Position numbers and translations under genes: made by a program. From contig JAPTVL010000387.1 in NCBI GenBank assembly GCA_028065725.1, forward strand, positions 1 through 64,000: a stretch of DNA of 64,000 nt, given 5' to 3'. The DNA comes from Betaproteobacteria bacterium. GTDB lineage: Bacteria; Pseudomonadota; Gammaproteobacteria; Burkholderiales; Rhodocyclaceae. Below the pieces are notes generated by a model. It had not been told where the DNA came from. It did no database searches and saw nothing but the letters and a program-made list of their open reading frames with translations. Positions 24,954-32,636 of this stretch are shown piece by piece. Numbering within the stretch: position 1 is the stretch's first letter; each line of letters begins with the position of its first letter.

Positions 24954-25908
24954 GCAGCGCGTGCCACATCTGCCGATCACGCTCGGCGGTCCAGATGCGC
25001 GGATCCCGGATGCCCGAGGCCTCGTCGTGGGCGCGCGTCACATCGAAGGGCAGGCAGTGCTCGTAGATGAACACGCTGGCGAACTTCGGATCCATGGCCT
25101 TGCGCGTATGCGCCATGCAGGCCGCCAGATCCATGCCCTGGGCCACGGCCTCCTGCGCGCTGCGGTAAAGCGTCGACACGAAATCGCGGGTGTAGGCCAG
25201 GCCATGCTGTACGCGCTGCGGATTCATCAGCGCCGGACCGCGGCCCGGAATCATCTTTTCCGGCTGCAGGGCGGCCAGCGCATCGAGCGTCGCCGGCCAG
25301 TCGGCCAGATAGGCGTCGCCCGTATAGCAGGCGGCATCGGCTTCGACCAGATCGCCGGAGAACAGGATTTTCTGCTGCGGCAGCCAGACCACGGTGTCGC
25401 CCTTGGTGTGGCCGCGACCGAGATGCATGATCTTCACTTCGAGATCGCCCATCCACAGCGTCATCTCGCGCTCGAAAACAATCGTCGGCCAGGTCAGGCC
25501 GGGCACGCTTTCGACCGCGTTGAACAGGCGCGGGAAGCGCCCGATTTCGGAATCCATGTCCTGCTGGCCGCGCTCGACGATCAGTTCGCGCGTCTGCCTG
25601 GAAGCGATGATGTCCTGCAGGCCGGCCGATTTGTAGCCGGAGGCGCCCAGCACGCGCACTGCGTGATAGTGGGTCAGCGTCACGTACTTGATCGGCTTGT
25701 CGGTGACCTGGCGCACATGGCGGATCACGTCCTGCGCCATGACCGGCGTTGCCGTGGCGTCGATGATCATGACCGCCTCGTCGCCGATGATCACCCCGGT
25801 ATTCGGATCGCCCTCCGCGGTATAAGCCCAGGCGTTGTCCGACAGTTTCTCGAAACTGACCTTTTTTTGCTCCAGATCGGCGTGGGAGGCAAACTTCTTG
25901 TCACTCAT
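24943..25908 (-). CDS. MBL-fold hydrolase with incomplete metal motif
   Basis: 321 residues. The fold is recognisable (GVIIGDEAVMIIDATATP, a histidine motif near 100, GRGHTKGDTVVW near 195, LFSGDLVE near 215). However, the HxHxDH signature reads THYHAVR: two His remain while the Asp and third His of metal site 2 are gone, so a mononuclear site is likely. It is the first gene of the aromatic operon, directly behind a strong promoter, with AAGGAG 6 nt before the ATG. A hydrolytic step on a CoA ester, lactone or cyclic intermediate is plausible; the substrate is unknown. Confidence 0.85.
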   Translation of the reverse strand: MSDKKFASHADLEQKKVSFEKLSDNAWAYTAEGDPNTGVIIGDEAVMIIDATATPVMAQDVIRHVRQVTDKPIKYVTLTHYHAVRVLGASGYKSAGLQDIIASRQTRELIVERGQQDMDSEIGRFPRLFNAVESVPGLTWPTIVFEREMTLWMGDLEVKIMHLGRGHTKGDTVVWLPQQKILFSGDLVEADAACYTGDAYLADWPATLDALAALQPEKMIPGRGPALMNPQRVQHGLAYTRDFVSTLYRSAQEAVAQGMDLAACMAHTRKAMDPKFASVFIYEHCLPFDVTRAHDEASGIRDPRIWTAERDRQMWHALQSA

Positions 25909-25940
25909 GGCAACTCCTTGGGGTAATCAATTATTCACTT

Positions 25941-25968
25941 TATCGTAAGCTGATTCCTTATATCGTAA
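25941..25968 (-). promoter_or_regulatory. Candidate operator: two TATCGTAA direct repeats
   Basis: TATCGTAA occurs at 25941-25948 and again at 25961-25968, exactly 20 bp apart, i.e. two helical turns. The second copy covers the -10 of the operon promoter and the first lies just past the start site, a repressor-type placement. Confidence 0.5.
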
Positions 25969-25990
25969 TCATTGATGTTTTAAATGTCAA
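25962..25990 (-). promoter_or_regulatory. sigma70 promoter of the aromatic operon
   Basis: Minus strand: consensus -35 TTGACA (25990-25985), 17-nt spacer, -10 TACGAT (25967-25962). Predicted start near 25955, about 47 nt before the MBL ATG. The spacer is AT-rich in contrast to the surrounding DNA. Confidence 0.7.
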
Positions 25991-26018
25991 TCTTTCGCCG
26001 CAGCCGTTGCGCCGCAGA

Positions 26019-27155
26019 TCAGGGTTGCGCTGGCGACGTCGCCTTCGCAGGCGGCGGAGACGCCGCTGTACCCGAACTGCGCAGGGCAGCTGCCGCCTTG
26101 CGATAGGCCTGCAACGCCTGCTTGCGACTGCCCGCCGCCTCCAATTCGCGGCCGCGGCGCAACCATTGGTCGGCAACCGCGTCCGCGGCAACGGCGCTTG
26201 GCGAGGCTTCCGCAGACTCGCTGGCGAGCGCCGGGGTAGCGTAGTTCAGCGCCGCCGATTGCGCATCGGGCTTGTCGCGCCGCGCGGTAATCACCATCCC
26301 TGTCGCGGCGCGCGCCGGCGCCGCTTTCAGCTTGCGTGTCGCGTCAGCCTGGCGAATCGCGGCGAGTGCCGCACGATACAGTCCCAGCGCCTCGTCGCGC
26401 TGCCCCTCCGCTTCCTTCCTGCGCGCCTGCGCCATCAGCGCATCGATGCGGTCCGGCACCGGCTGCGAGCGCACCGCAGGACCCCAGGACGCGGCCGGCC
26501 GCGACACGACTGCGGCAAACTCCTGGCTGCCCGCTATGGCGCGGGCAATCGACAGATTGTTGTGGCGCATGGCCCAGCGCAAGGCATCCTCGCCGTGTTC
26601 ATTGACGATGTCGCGCCGGGCGCCGGCTGCCAGCAAGGCCTTGGCGATCGCCTCCCGGCCCTCGCGGGCGGCCATCATCAGCGGCGTCGAACCGTTGGTG
26701 GATAGCGCGTTGATGTCGGCGCCATGGTCGAGCAGGTAGCGCACCACCTCGGCATGACCGGCGAACGCGGCGTAGTGCAGGGCGCCCCATTCCATGCCTT
26801 CGCGGTTTATCCGGGCACCGCGTTCGACCAGCCAGCGCACGGCTTCCAGGCGTCCCTGCCATGCCGCGTGCTGCAAGGCCTGCTCGCCGAAGGCATTGGT
26901 CTTGTTGATATCGGCGCCGCGCGCGACGAACAGTTCCATCATCGCCACGTTGCCATACCAGGCGCCGATCATGACCCCGGTGCCGATCACCTTGCCCTCG
27001 AAATCCGGCGCCAGCCCGTCGTCCAGCCACTCGCGCGCGAGCGCCAGATTGCCCTGCTCGACGGCAACGGAAAATCGCGTCGCATCGGGCAAACTCGCCG
27101 CCCGCAAGGGCATCGCGCTCAGCAGCGAAATCAGCAAAAGGAAAACAGTCTTCAT
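26019..27155 (-). CDS. Exported ankyrin-repeat protein
   Basis: 378 residues with a signal peptide (MKTVFLLLISLLSAMPLRAA). About five to six ankyrin repeats span residues 25-210 (for example FGEQALQHAAWQGRLEAVRW, GSTPLMMAAREGREAIAKAL). After a linker there are two related short helical modules (EGQRDEALGLYRAALAAI and AGSRKQALQAYRKAAAAL) that look like TPR half-repeats. The tail is Ala/Pro-rich. It is likely periplasmic and protein-binding; the partner is unknown. It is divergent from the TonB-like gene; downstream lies the promoter of the aromatic operon, so it is probably its own transcript. Confidence 0.85.
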   Translation of the reverse strand: MKTVFLLLISLLSAMPLRAASLPDATRFSVAVEQGNLALAREWLDDGLAPDFEGKVIGTGVMIGAWYGNVAMMELFVARGADINKTNAFGEQALQHAAWQGRLEAVRWLVERGARINREGMEWGALHYAAFAGHAEVVRYLLDHGADINALSTNGSTPLMMAAREGREAIAKALLAAGARRDIVNEHGEDALRWAMRHNNLSIARAIAGSQEFAAVVSRPAASWGPAVRSQPVPDRIDALMAQARRKEAEGQRDEALGLYRAALAAIRQADATRKLKAAPARAATGMVITARRDKPDAQSAALNYATPALASESAEASPSAVAADAVADQWLRRGRELEAAGSRKQALQAYRKAAAALRSSGTAASPPPAKATSPAQP

Positions 27156-27253
27156 GGCGCCAAGTATATGTCTGCCGCCCGAAGGAAGGCAGACGGTGCC
27201 CGGTATGTCCGGTTTCGTTGGCCAGGCACAGCGGCCGGCTTAGAATCGTTGCA

Positions 27254-27742
27254 ATGCCACTTTATGCCGCCCTGCTGCTGAGCCTCACTCTGCACGCCGC
27301 TCTGTTCATCGCGCCGACGTTGCTGACGACGCAGACGCGGCCTCCTGTGCCAAGCATCGAGGCAAGGCTGATTCCGCTGCCGCCGCCGTTGACGACGGCC
27401 GAGGCGGTCAGTACCGAGGCCAGCCAGGCCGGCGCCGAACCTGCCGCGCCGCGCCCGGCCGCCCTGCCCCGCCGCCTGCAGGGCGGCGCATTGCGTCGCG
27501 CCCAGGCGGCGCTGTCGGAACACCTGTTCTATCCGCCGGAAGCCGTTGCGCGTGGGCTGGAGGGTGAAGTCATCCTGCTGCTGACGCTCAACGAATCCGG
27601 CCGGCTCGCCAGCGCCGAGGTCGCGCGCAGCTCCGGTCACGCCCTGCTCGACCAGGCGGCGCTCGCCGCAGCGCAAAGGCTGGGCTCCCTGCCCGGCAAT
27701 GCGCGCCAGACCCTGTTCCCGGTGAGTTTTCGGCTGAGGTAG
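27254..27742 (+). CDS. TonB-family C-terminal-domain protein
   Basis: 162 residues from the ATG at 27254 (MPLYAALLLSLTLHAALFIAP), giving one N-terminal membrane anchor with His in the helix, a short Pro-rich periplasmic linker and a TonB C-terminal fold (about 85-162: LSEHLFYPPEAVARGLEG, ESGRLASAEVARSSGHALLD). It is shorter than a standard TonB, and exbB/exbD are not adjacent, so it may be an accessory TonB-like protein. An in-frame upstream start at 27218 would bury the TM and is less likely. Confidence 0.78.
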   Translation: MPLYAALLLSLTLHAALFIAPTLLTTQTRPPVPSIEARLIPLPPPLTTAEAVSTEASQAGAEPAAPRPAALPRRLQGGALRRAQAALSEHLFYPPEAVARGLEGEVILLLTLNESGRLASAEVARSSGHALLDQAALAAAQRLGSLPGNARQTLFPVSFRLR

Positions 27743-27751
27743 GGTCTGTTG

Positions 27752-28513
27752 TCAGACCGGATTGTCGATATCCACGAACTCGCAAGCGATGCCGAACGTC
27801 TCGCTCAGGTGCGCACCAAGAGCCATCACGCCATAGCGCTCGGTCGCGTGGTGACCGGCGGCGATGTAGGCCATGCCGGTTTCGCGCGCCAGATGCACGG
27901 TCTGTTCCGATATCTCGCCCGAAACAAACAGGTCGGCACCAGATGCCAAAGCGGCCTCGAAGTAATTCTGCGCTCCGCCGCTGCACCAGGCGATGCGCGC
28001 CACCTCGCGTCCGGAATCACCGACCAGCAAGGGTGCGCGGCCCAGCGCCTGCCCGATTTGCCGCGCCAGGGCGCCGGCGGAAGTCGGCGCCGGCGGCACG
28101 CCGACAAAGCCGAGGTCCTGCTCCCCGAAACGATCCGTGCTCGTCCAGCCCAGGCGCAACGCCAGCTGCGCGTTATTGCCCAGCACGGGATGGGCATCCA
28201 GCGGCAGATGGTAGGCAAACAGGTTGATGTCATGCGCCAGCAGGCGTGCCATGCGCTGCTTGCGAAAGCCGGTAACGCAGCCATCTTCGGACTTCCAGAA
28301 CCAGCCGTGGTGCACCAGCAGCGCGTCCGCCCGGCGCTCGATGGCCGATTCGATCAGCATCTGGCTGGCAGTGACTCCGCAAACGACACGTTGAATCCGT
28401 TCGCGGCCTTCCACTTGCAGGCCGTTTGGGCAATAATCCCGGAACCGCGCCGCGTCCAGCAGAGTATCCAGCCAGACACGAAGATCCTTGCGTAGTACAG
28501 CTTTGCCCGCCAT
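27752..28513 (-). CDS. Nif3/YbgI-family dinuclear metal-centre protein
   Basis: 253 residues from the ATG at 28513 ([20 protein letters not shown]). Metal-binding features are [13 protein letters not shown] (HHG motif near 65), a His in [10 protein letters not shown] near 100 and the C-terminal HHATE near 217. It forms a hexameric toroid in relatives; the biochemical role is unsettled (GTP cyclohydrolase-like fold). It is divergent from the protease gene with only 27 nt between the two starts, so promoters must overlap coding DNA. A REP-like palindrome is embedded at 28082-28106. Confidence 0.9.
   Translation of the reverse strand: MAGKAVLRKDLRVWLDTLLDAARFRDYCPNGLQVEGRERIQRVVCGVTASQMLIESAIERRADALLVHHGWFWKSEDGCVTGFRKQRMARLLAHDINLFAYHLPLDAHPVLGNNAQLALRLGWTSTDRFGEQDLGFVGVPPAPTSAGALARQIGQALGRAPLLVGDSGREVARIAWCSGGAQNYFEAALASGADLFVSGEISEQTVHLARETGMAYIAAGHHATERYGVMALGAHLSETFGIACEFVDIDNPV
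28082..28106 (-). repeat. REP-like palindrome, copy 4 (inside coding sequence)
   Basis: In minus orientation: TGTCGGCG, 9-nt loop TGCCGCCGG, CGCCGACT; 7 of 8 arm positions pair. It encodes VGVPPAPT in the Nif3-family protein. Confidence 0.35.
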
Positions 28514-28540
28514 TTTCCGTATCCCGAAAAAATACAAATT

Positions 28541-29704
28541 ATGCGCCGCCTTTGGCTGATTTTTGCACAGACCGTGACGGTTTGCGTCGCGCTCCTGTTC
28601 GTCGTGAAAACGCTCAAGCCGGAGTGGCTGGCCCAAATTCCAAGTTCCGGTGGCGGCATTGCCGAGGTGGCGACGGTGCTCCAGGCGCCGGCCGGCAGCG
28701 AGGTGCATCGTCCCAACTCGTACGCCGACGCCGCAAAAAAGGCCATTCCGGCCGTCGTGCATATTTTCACCAGTCAGGAAGTGAAAGGGCCGCGCCATCC
28801 CTTCATGAACGATCCGATCTTCCGGCACTTCTTCGGCGACCGCTTCGGCGAGCAGTCGCAGCGGCGCTCGGGACTCGGCAGCGGCGTGGTGGTCTCGCCG
28901 GAGGGTTACATCCTGACCAACTTTCATGTGATCGACGGTGCCGACGAGATCGAGGTCGCGCACGACGACGGACGCAAGTACAAGGCCAACGTGGTCGGCT
29001 CCGATCCCGAATCCGACCTCGCGGTGCTGCGCATTCCGGCCGACCACAAGCTGCCGGTGATCGCCTTCGGCAGCAGCGACACCCTGCGCGTCGGCGACGT
29101 GGTGCTAGCGGTCGGCAATCCGTTCGGCGTAGGGCAGACGGTCACCTCGGGCATCGTCTCCGCGCTGGGGCGCTCGCACCTGGGCATCAATACCTTCGAG
29201 AACTTCATCCAGACCGACGCCGCGATCAATCCGGGCAATTCCGGCGGGGCCCTGGTCGATGCCAACGGTCATCTGGTCGGCATCAATACGGCGATCTATT
29301 CGCAAAGCGGCGGTTCGATGGGCATCGGCTTCGCCATTCCGGTTTCGCTGGCAAAAAGCGTCATGGAACAGATTGTCCGCACCGGCAGCGTGACGCGCGG
29401 CTGGGTCGGCATCGAGGTGCAGGAAATCACCGCGGAACTGGCCGAATCCTTCAAGCTGCCCGGTACCGAGGGCGCCCTGATCGCCGGTGTCATGCGCGGC
29501 AGCCCGGCCGACAAGGCCGGCATCAAACCCGGCGACGTGCTGATGCAGGTGACCGGCAAGCGCGTAAAGGACGCTCAGGTAATGCTGGAACTGATCGCCG
29601 CGTTGCAGCCCGGCAGCACCGCGCGCTTCGACCTGAAGCGCGAGGGCCGCGACATCGCGGTAAACATCACCATCGGCAAACGGCCGCGGCCGCCCAGGGA
29701 ATAG
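28541..29704 (+). CDS. DegS/DegQ-like membrane-anchored trypsin-fold serine protease
   Basis: 387 residues: an N-terminal TM anchor (about 5-24), an S1C protease domain (about 60-270) and a single PDZ domain (about 285-375). Catalytic triad: His in [10 protein letters not shown] (about 128), Asp in [11 protein letters not shown] (about 158) and Ser in [12 protein letters not shown] (about 233). One PDZ plus a membrane anchor is the DegS architecture, which elsewhere senses misfolded porins and cleaves the anti-sigma-E factor. No rseA/rpoE is in the window. Its 3' end faces korB. Confidence 0.92.
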   Translation: MRRLWLIFAQTVTVCVALLFVVKTLKPEWLAQIPSSGGGIAEVATVLQAPAGSEVHRPNSYADAAKKAIPAVVHIFTSQEVKGPRHPFMNDPIFRHFFGDRFGEQSQRRSGLGSGVVVSPEGYILTNFHVIDGADEIEVAHDDGRKYKANVVGSDPESDLAVLRIPADHKLPVIAFGSSDTLRVGDVVLAVGNPFGVGQTVTSGIVSALGRSHLGINTFENFIQTDAAINPGNSGGALVDANGHLVGINTAIYSQSGGSMGIGFAIPVSLAKSVMEQIVRTGSVTRGWVGIEVQEITAELAESFKLPGTEGALIAGVMRGSPADKAGIKPGDVLMQVTGKRVKDAQVMLELIAALQPGSTARFDLKREGRDIAVNITIGKRPRPPRE

Positions 29705-29714
29705 CCGCCGCCTG

Positions 29715-29758
29715 AGCGAGGCGTTGAGCGCCGCTAGCGAAGCGAGGCGTTGAGCGCC
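29715..29758. repeat. 18-bp direct duplication at the korB 3' end
   Basis: The same 18 bp (it contains GAGGCGTTGAGCGCC) occurs at 29715-29732 and 29741-29758, a 26-bp period. One copy is the last codons of korB and the other lies just past its stop, so the gene's tail has been tandemly duplicated. Confidence 0.75.
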
Positions 29759-30789
29759 TCGAGCGCCTTGCTACCGGGACAGAGGTAGGCGTCGCCGAGC
29801 TGGTTGAGCGGCTTCTCCACCGTGTTCAGATAGCGATGCAGTTCCTCGGCGCTGCTATCGACGTACAGCAATCCGGTGACGATCTCGCCCAGCGCATGCC
29901 GTTCCTGCAGATAGTTCATGGCACCGACCCGATCCGAGGGATCGTAGTCGGTCTCCAGCTTGCGCAGATGCAGTATCGATCCATCATGCTGAACGATGCG
30001 CCGCAGCGAGCCCGGCGGATAGGAGGCGCTGATCTGGTCGCGCGGCAGGATCACGTCGAGCCGGTTAACCGCATCGTTGTGCTCGCGCACGTAGTCGTAG
30101 CTCTTGGTCGATCCGGCATGGTTGTTGAACGTCACGCAGGGGCTGACGACGTCGATGAAGGCGGGGCCGCGGTGGCGCAGGGCGCCCTTGATCAGGGGTA
30201 TCAGCTGCTCCTTGTCGCCGGAGAAACTGCGCGCGACATAACTGGCGCCGAGTTGCAGAGCCAGGGCGACCAGATCGATCGGCGTGTCGTTGTTTACCAC
30301 GCCGCGCTTGCTCTTCGATCCCTTGTCGGCGGTGGCCGAGAACTGGCCCTTGGTCAGGCCATAGACGCCGTTGTTCTCGACGATGTAGGTCATGTTCACG
30401 CCGCGACGCATGGCGTGGGCGAACTGGCCGATGCCGATCGAGGCCGAATCGCCGTCGCCGGAGACGCCGAGGTAGGTCAGGTCGCGGTTGGCCAGCGCGG
30501 CGCCGGTCAGTACCGAAGGCATGCGGCCGTGGGTGGTGTTGAATCCGTGCGAGGCGCCGAGGAAATAATCCGGCGTCTTCGACGAACAGCCGATGCCGGA
30601 CAGCTTGGCCACCTTGTGCGGCTCGATGTCGAGGTCGAAGCAGGCCTGCACCACGGCGGCGCTGATCGAGTCGTGGCCGCAGCCGGCACACAGCGTCGAA
30701 ATCGCGCCTTCATAGTCGCGCCGGGTATAGCCGAGGGTATTGCGCGGCGCATCGGCGCGCAGCAGTCTGGGTTTGGCGAGATAGGTCAT
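29734..30789 (-). CDS. korB: 2-oxoacid:ferredoxin oxidoreductase beta subunit (2-oxoglutarate type)
   Basis: 351 residues. Thiamine-diphosphate subunit: CAGCGHDSIS with an FeS-ligand-like Cys pair near 35-38, GIGCSSKTPDYFL, the TPP motif VSGDGDSASIGIGQFAHAMRR (about 108-128), VENNGVYGLTKGQ, and a third Cys in DVVSPCVTFNNH. It oxidatively decarboxylates a 2-oxoacid to acyl-CoA and passes electrons to FeS carriers. Start ATG 30789 overlaps the alpha-subunit stop by 4 nt. 2-Oxoglutarate is the likely substrate given the KorC-like partner; indolepyruvate or branched 2-oxoacids are less likely. Confidence 0.9.
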   Translation of the reverse strand: MTYLAKPRLLRADAPRNTLGYTRRDYEGAISTLCAGCGHDSISAAVVQACFDLDIEPHKVAKLSGIGCSSKTPDYFLGASHGFNTTHGRMPSVLTGAALANRDLTYLGVSGDGDSASIGIGQFAHAMRRGVNMTYIVENNGVYGLTKGQFSATADKGSKSKRGVVNNDTPIDLVALALQLGASYVARSFSGDKEQLIPLIKGALRHRGPAFIDVVSPCVTFNNHAGSTKSYDYVREHNDAVNRLDVILPRDQISASYPPGSLRRIVQHDGSILHLRKLETDYDPSDRVGAMNYLQERHALGEIVTGLLYVDSSAEELHRYLNTVEKPLNQLGDAYLCPGSKALEALNASLR

Positions 30790-32636
30790 GAGGCCACCTG
30801 TTTGCGAATGGGAGTCACCTTGTGTTCCGACAGTGCATCGGCGATCCGGCCGGCAATGAAGCGGGCGGTGATCGGCGTGCCGTCGTAATGCAGCACGCGG
30901 ACCAGGCGCTTCGGATCGACCTCGCCTTCGTTCATCAGCAGCATGCGCAACTGGCCGCTCTCGTTCTGCTCGACGACGAAAACGCAGTCATGTTCGTCGA
31001 TGAAATCGATCACCTCGTCGGCAAACGGGAAGCCGCGCACCCGCATGATATCGACATGAACGCCCTGCGCTTCGAGCAGGGAAAACGCCTCGGCCATGGC
31101 CGGACTGGTCGAGCCGTAGTAGATCGCGCCGAAGCGGCTCGGCTGCGAAGCGCGCTGCACCACGGGCATCGGCAACAGCTTCTTGGCCGTTTCAAGCTTG
31201 TGCCGCAGGCGCTCCATGTTGTACACGTAGTCGGTTCCCGCCTCGCTGTACTTGGCATAGGCATTGCGCGTGGTACCGCGGCTGAAGAAGGCGCCCTTGC
31301 TCGGATGCGTGCCGGGAATCGTGCGCCAGGGTATGCCGTCGCCATCGACGTCGAGGTAGCGGCCGAAATTCTTGCCCGCCTCCAGTTCCTCGGCCTTCAT
31401 CACCTTGCCGCGATCGTAGCGGCGCTGGTCGTCCCAGTCGAAGGGCCGGCACAGCCGGTCGTTCATGCCGATGTCGAGATCGAGCAGGACGAAGACCGGG
31501 GTCTGCAAACGTTCCGCCAGGTCGAAGGCCTGCGCACCGAGCGTGAAGCACTCGTAGGGATCCTCGGGAAACAGCAGCACATGCTTGGTGTCGCCGTGGG
31601 ACGCGTAGGCGCAGGAAATCAGGTCGGACTGCTGGGTGCGGGTCGGCATGCCGGTCGAGGGACCGCCACGCTGCACGTCGAAAATCACCGCCGGCACTTC
31701 GGCGAAATAGGCCAGGCCGAAGAATTCCTGCATCAGCGAAATGCCGGGGCCCGAAGTCGCGGTAAACGCGCGCGAACCATTCCATGCGGCACCGATCACC
31801 ATGCCGATCGAGGCCAGTTCGTCCTCGGCCTGGACGATCGCGTAGCGGGCCATGCCGTTGTCCGGATCGGTGCGGTACTTGCGGCAATAGCCGCCGAAGG
31901 CCTCGATCACCGAAGTCGAGGGGGTGATCGGATACCAGGCGGCGACGGTTGCACCGCCATAAACGGCGCCCAGCCCGCAAGCGTCGTTGCCGTTGATGAA
32001 AATCTTCTCGCCGACGCCATCGGCACGCTCCACGCGCAGGCCGATGGGACAGGAAAGATTCGCCTGGGCATGGTCATGACCCAGTTTGAGGGCATTGACG
32101 TTGGCACCGATCAACTTGTCCTTGCCCCGGTACTGATCGGCAATCAGTTTCTCGACCACGGCGAAGTCCATGCCCAGCAGTGCGGTAAGCGCGCCGACGT
32201 ACATGATGTTCTTGAACAGTTGCCGCTGGCGCGGATCGGTGTATTCACGGTTGCAGATTTCGGTCAGGGGAATGCCCAGCACCGTGATGTCCTCGCGAAA
32301 GCGCGAGCGCGGCAGCACCTTGGTCGAGTCGTAGAACAGATAGCCGCCCGGCTCGATCTCCGCGATGTCGCGATCCCAGGTCTGCGGATTCATCGCCACC
32401 ATCAGGTCGCAGCCGCCGCGACGGCCGAGCCAGCCGGCGCCCGAGACGCGCATCTCATACCAGGTGGGCATGCCCTGGATATTCGACGGAAAGATGTTGC
32501 GCGGTGCCACCGGCACGCCCATGCGCATGATGGCGCGCGCAAAAAGCTCGTTGGCCGACGCCGAACCGGAACCATTGACGTTGGCAAATTTGATGACGAA
32601 ATCGTTGCAGCTCTGGATGGATTTTGTGGTGCTCAT
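30786..32636 (-). CDS. korA: 2-oxoacid:acceptor oxidoreductase, fused gamma-alpha subunit
   Basis: 616 residues from the ATG at 32636 (MSTTKSIQSCNDFVIKFANV); the longer open frame upstream is the antiframe of the adjacent gene. The N-terminal gamma domain (about 10-190: NGSGSASANELFARAIMRMG) is fused to the alpha/PP domain (about 215-600: NGNDACGLGAVYGGATVAAWYPITPSTS, ATSGPGISLMQEF). Typical of KorA in aromatic-degrading Rhodocyclales. It overlaps korB by 4 nt and the FeS/flavin gene by 4 nt, so the three subunits are made from one message. Confidence 0.9.
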   Translation of the reverse strand: MSTTKSIQSCNDFVIKFANVNGSGSASANELFARAIMRMGVPVAPRNIFPSNIQGMPTWYEMRVSGAGWLGRRGGCDLMVAMNPQTWDRDIAEIEPGGYLFYDSTKVLPRSRFREDITVLGIPLTEICNREYTDPRQRQLFKNIMYVGALTALLGMDFAVVEKLIADQYRGKDKLIGANVNALKLGHDHAQANLSCPIGLRVERADGVGEKIFINGNDACGLGAVYGGATVAAWYPITPSTSVIEAFGGYCRKYRTDPDNGMARYAIVQAEDELASIGMVIGAAWNGSRAFTATSGPGISLMQEFFGLAYFAEVPAVIFDVQRGGPSTGMPTRTQQSDLISCAYASHGDTKHVLLFPEDPYECFTLGAQAFDLAERLQTPVFVLLDLDIGMNDRLCRPFDWDDQRRYDRGKVMKAEELEAGKNFGRYLDVDGDGIPWRTIPGTHPSKGAFFSRGTTRNAYAKYSEAGTDYVYNMERLRHKLETAKKLLPMPVVQRASQPSRFGAIYYGSTSPAMAEAFSLLEAQGVHVDIMRVRGFPFADEVIDFIDEHDCVFVVEQNESGQLRMLLMNEGEVDPKRLVRVLHYDGTPITARFIAGRIADALSEHKVTPIRKQVAS

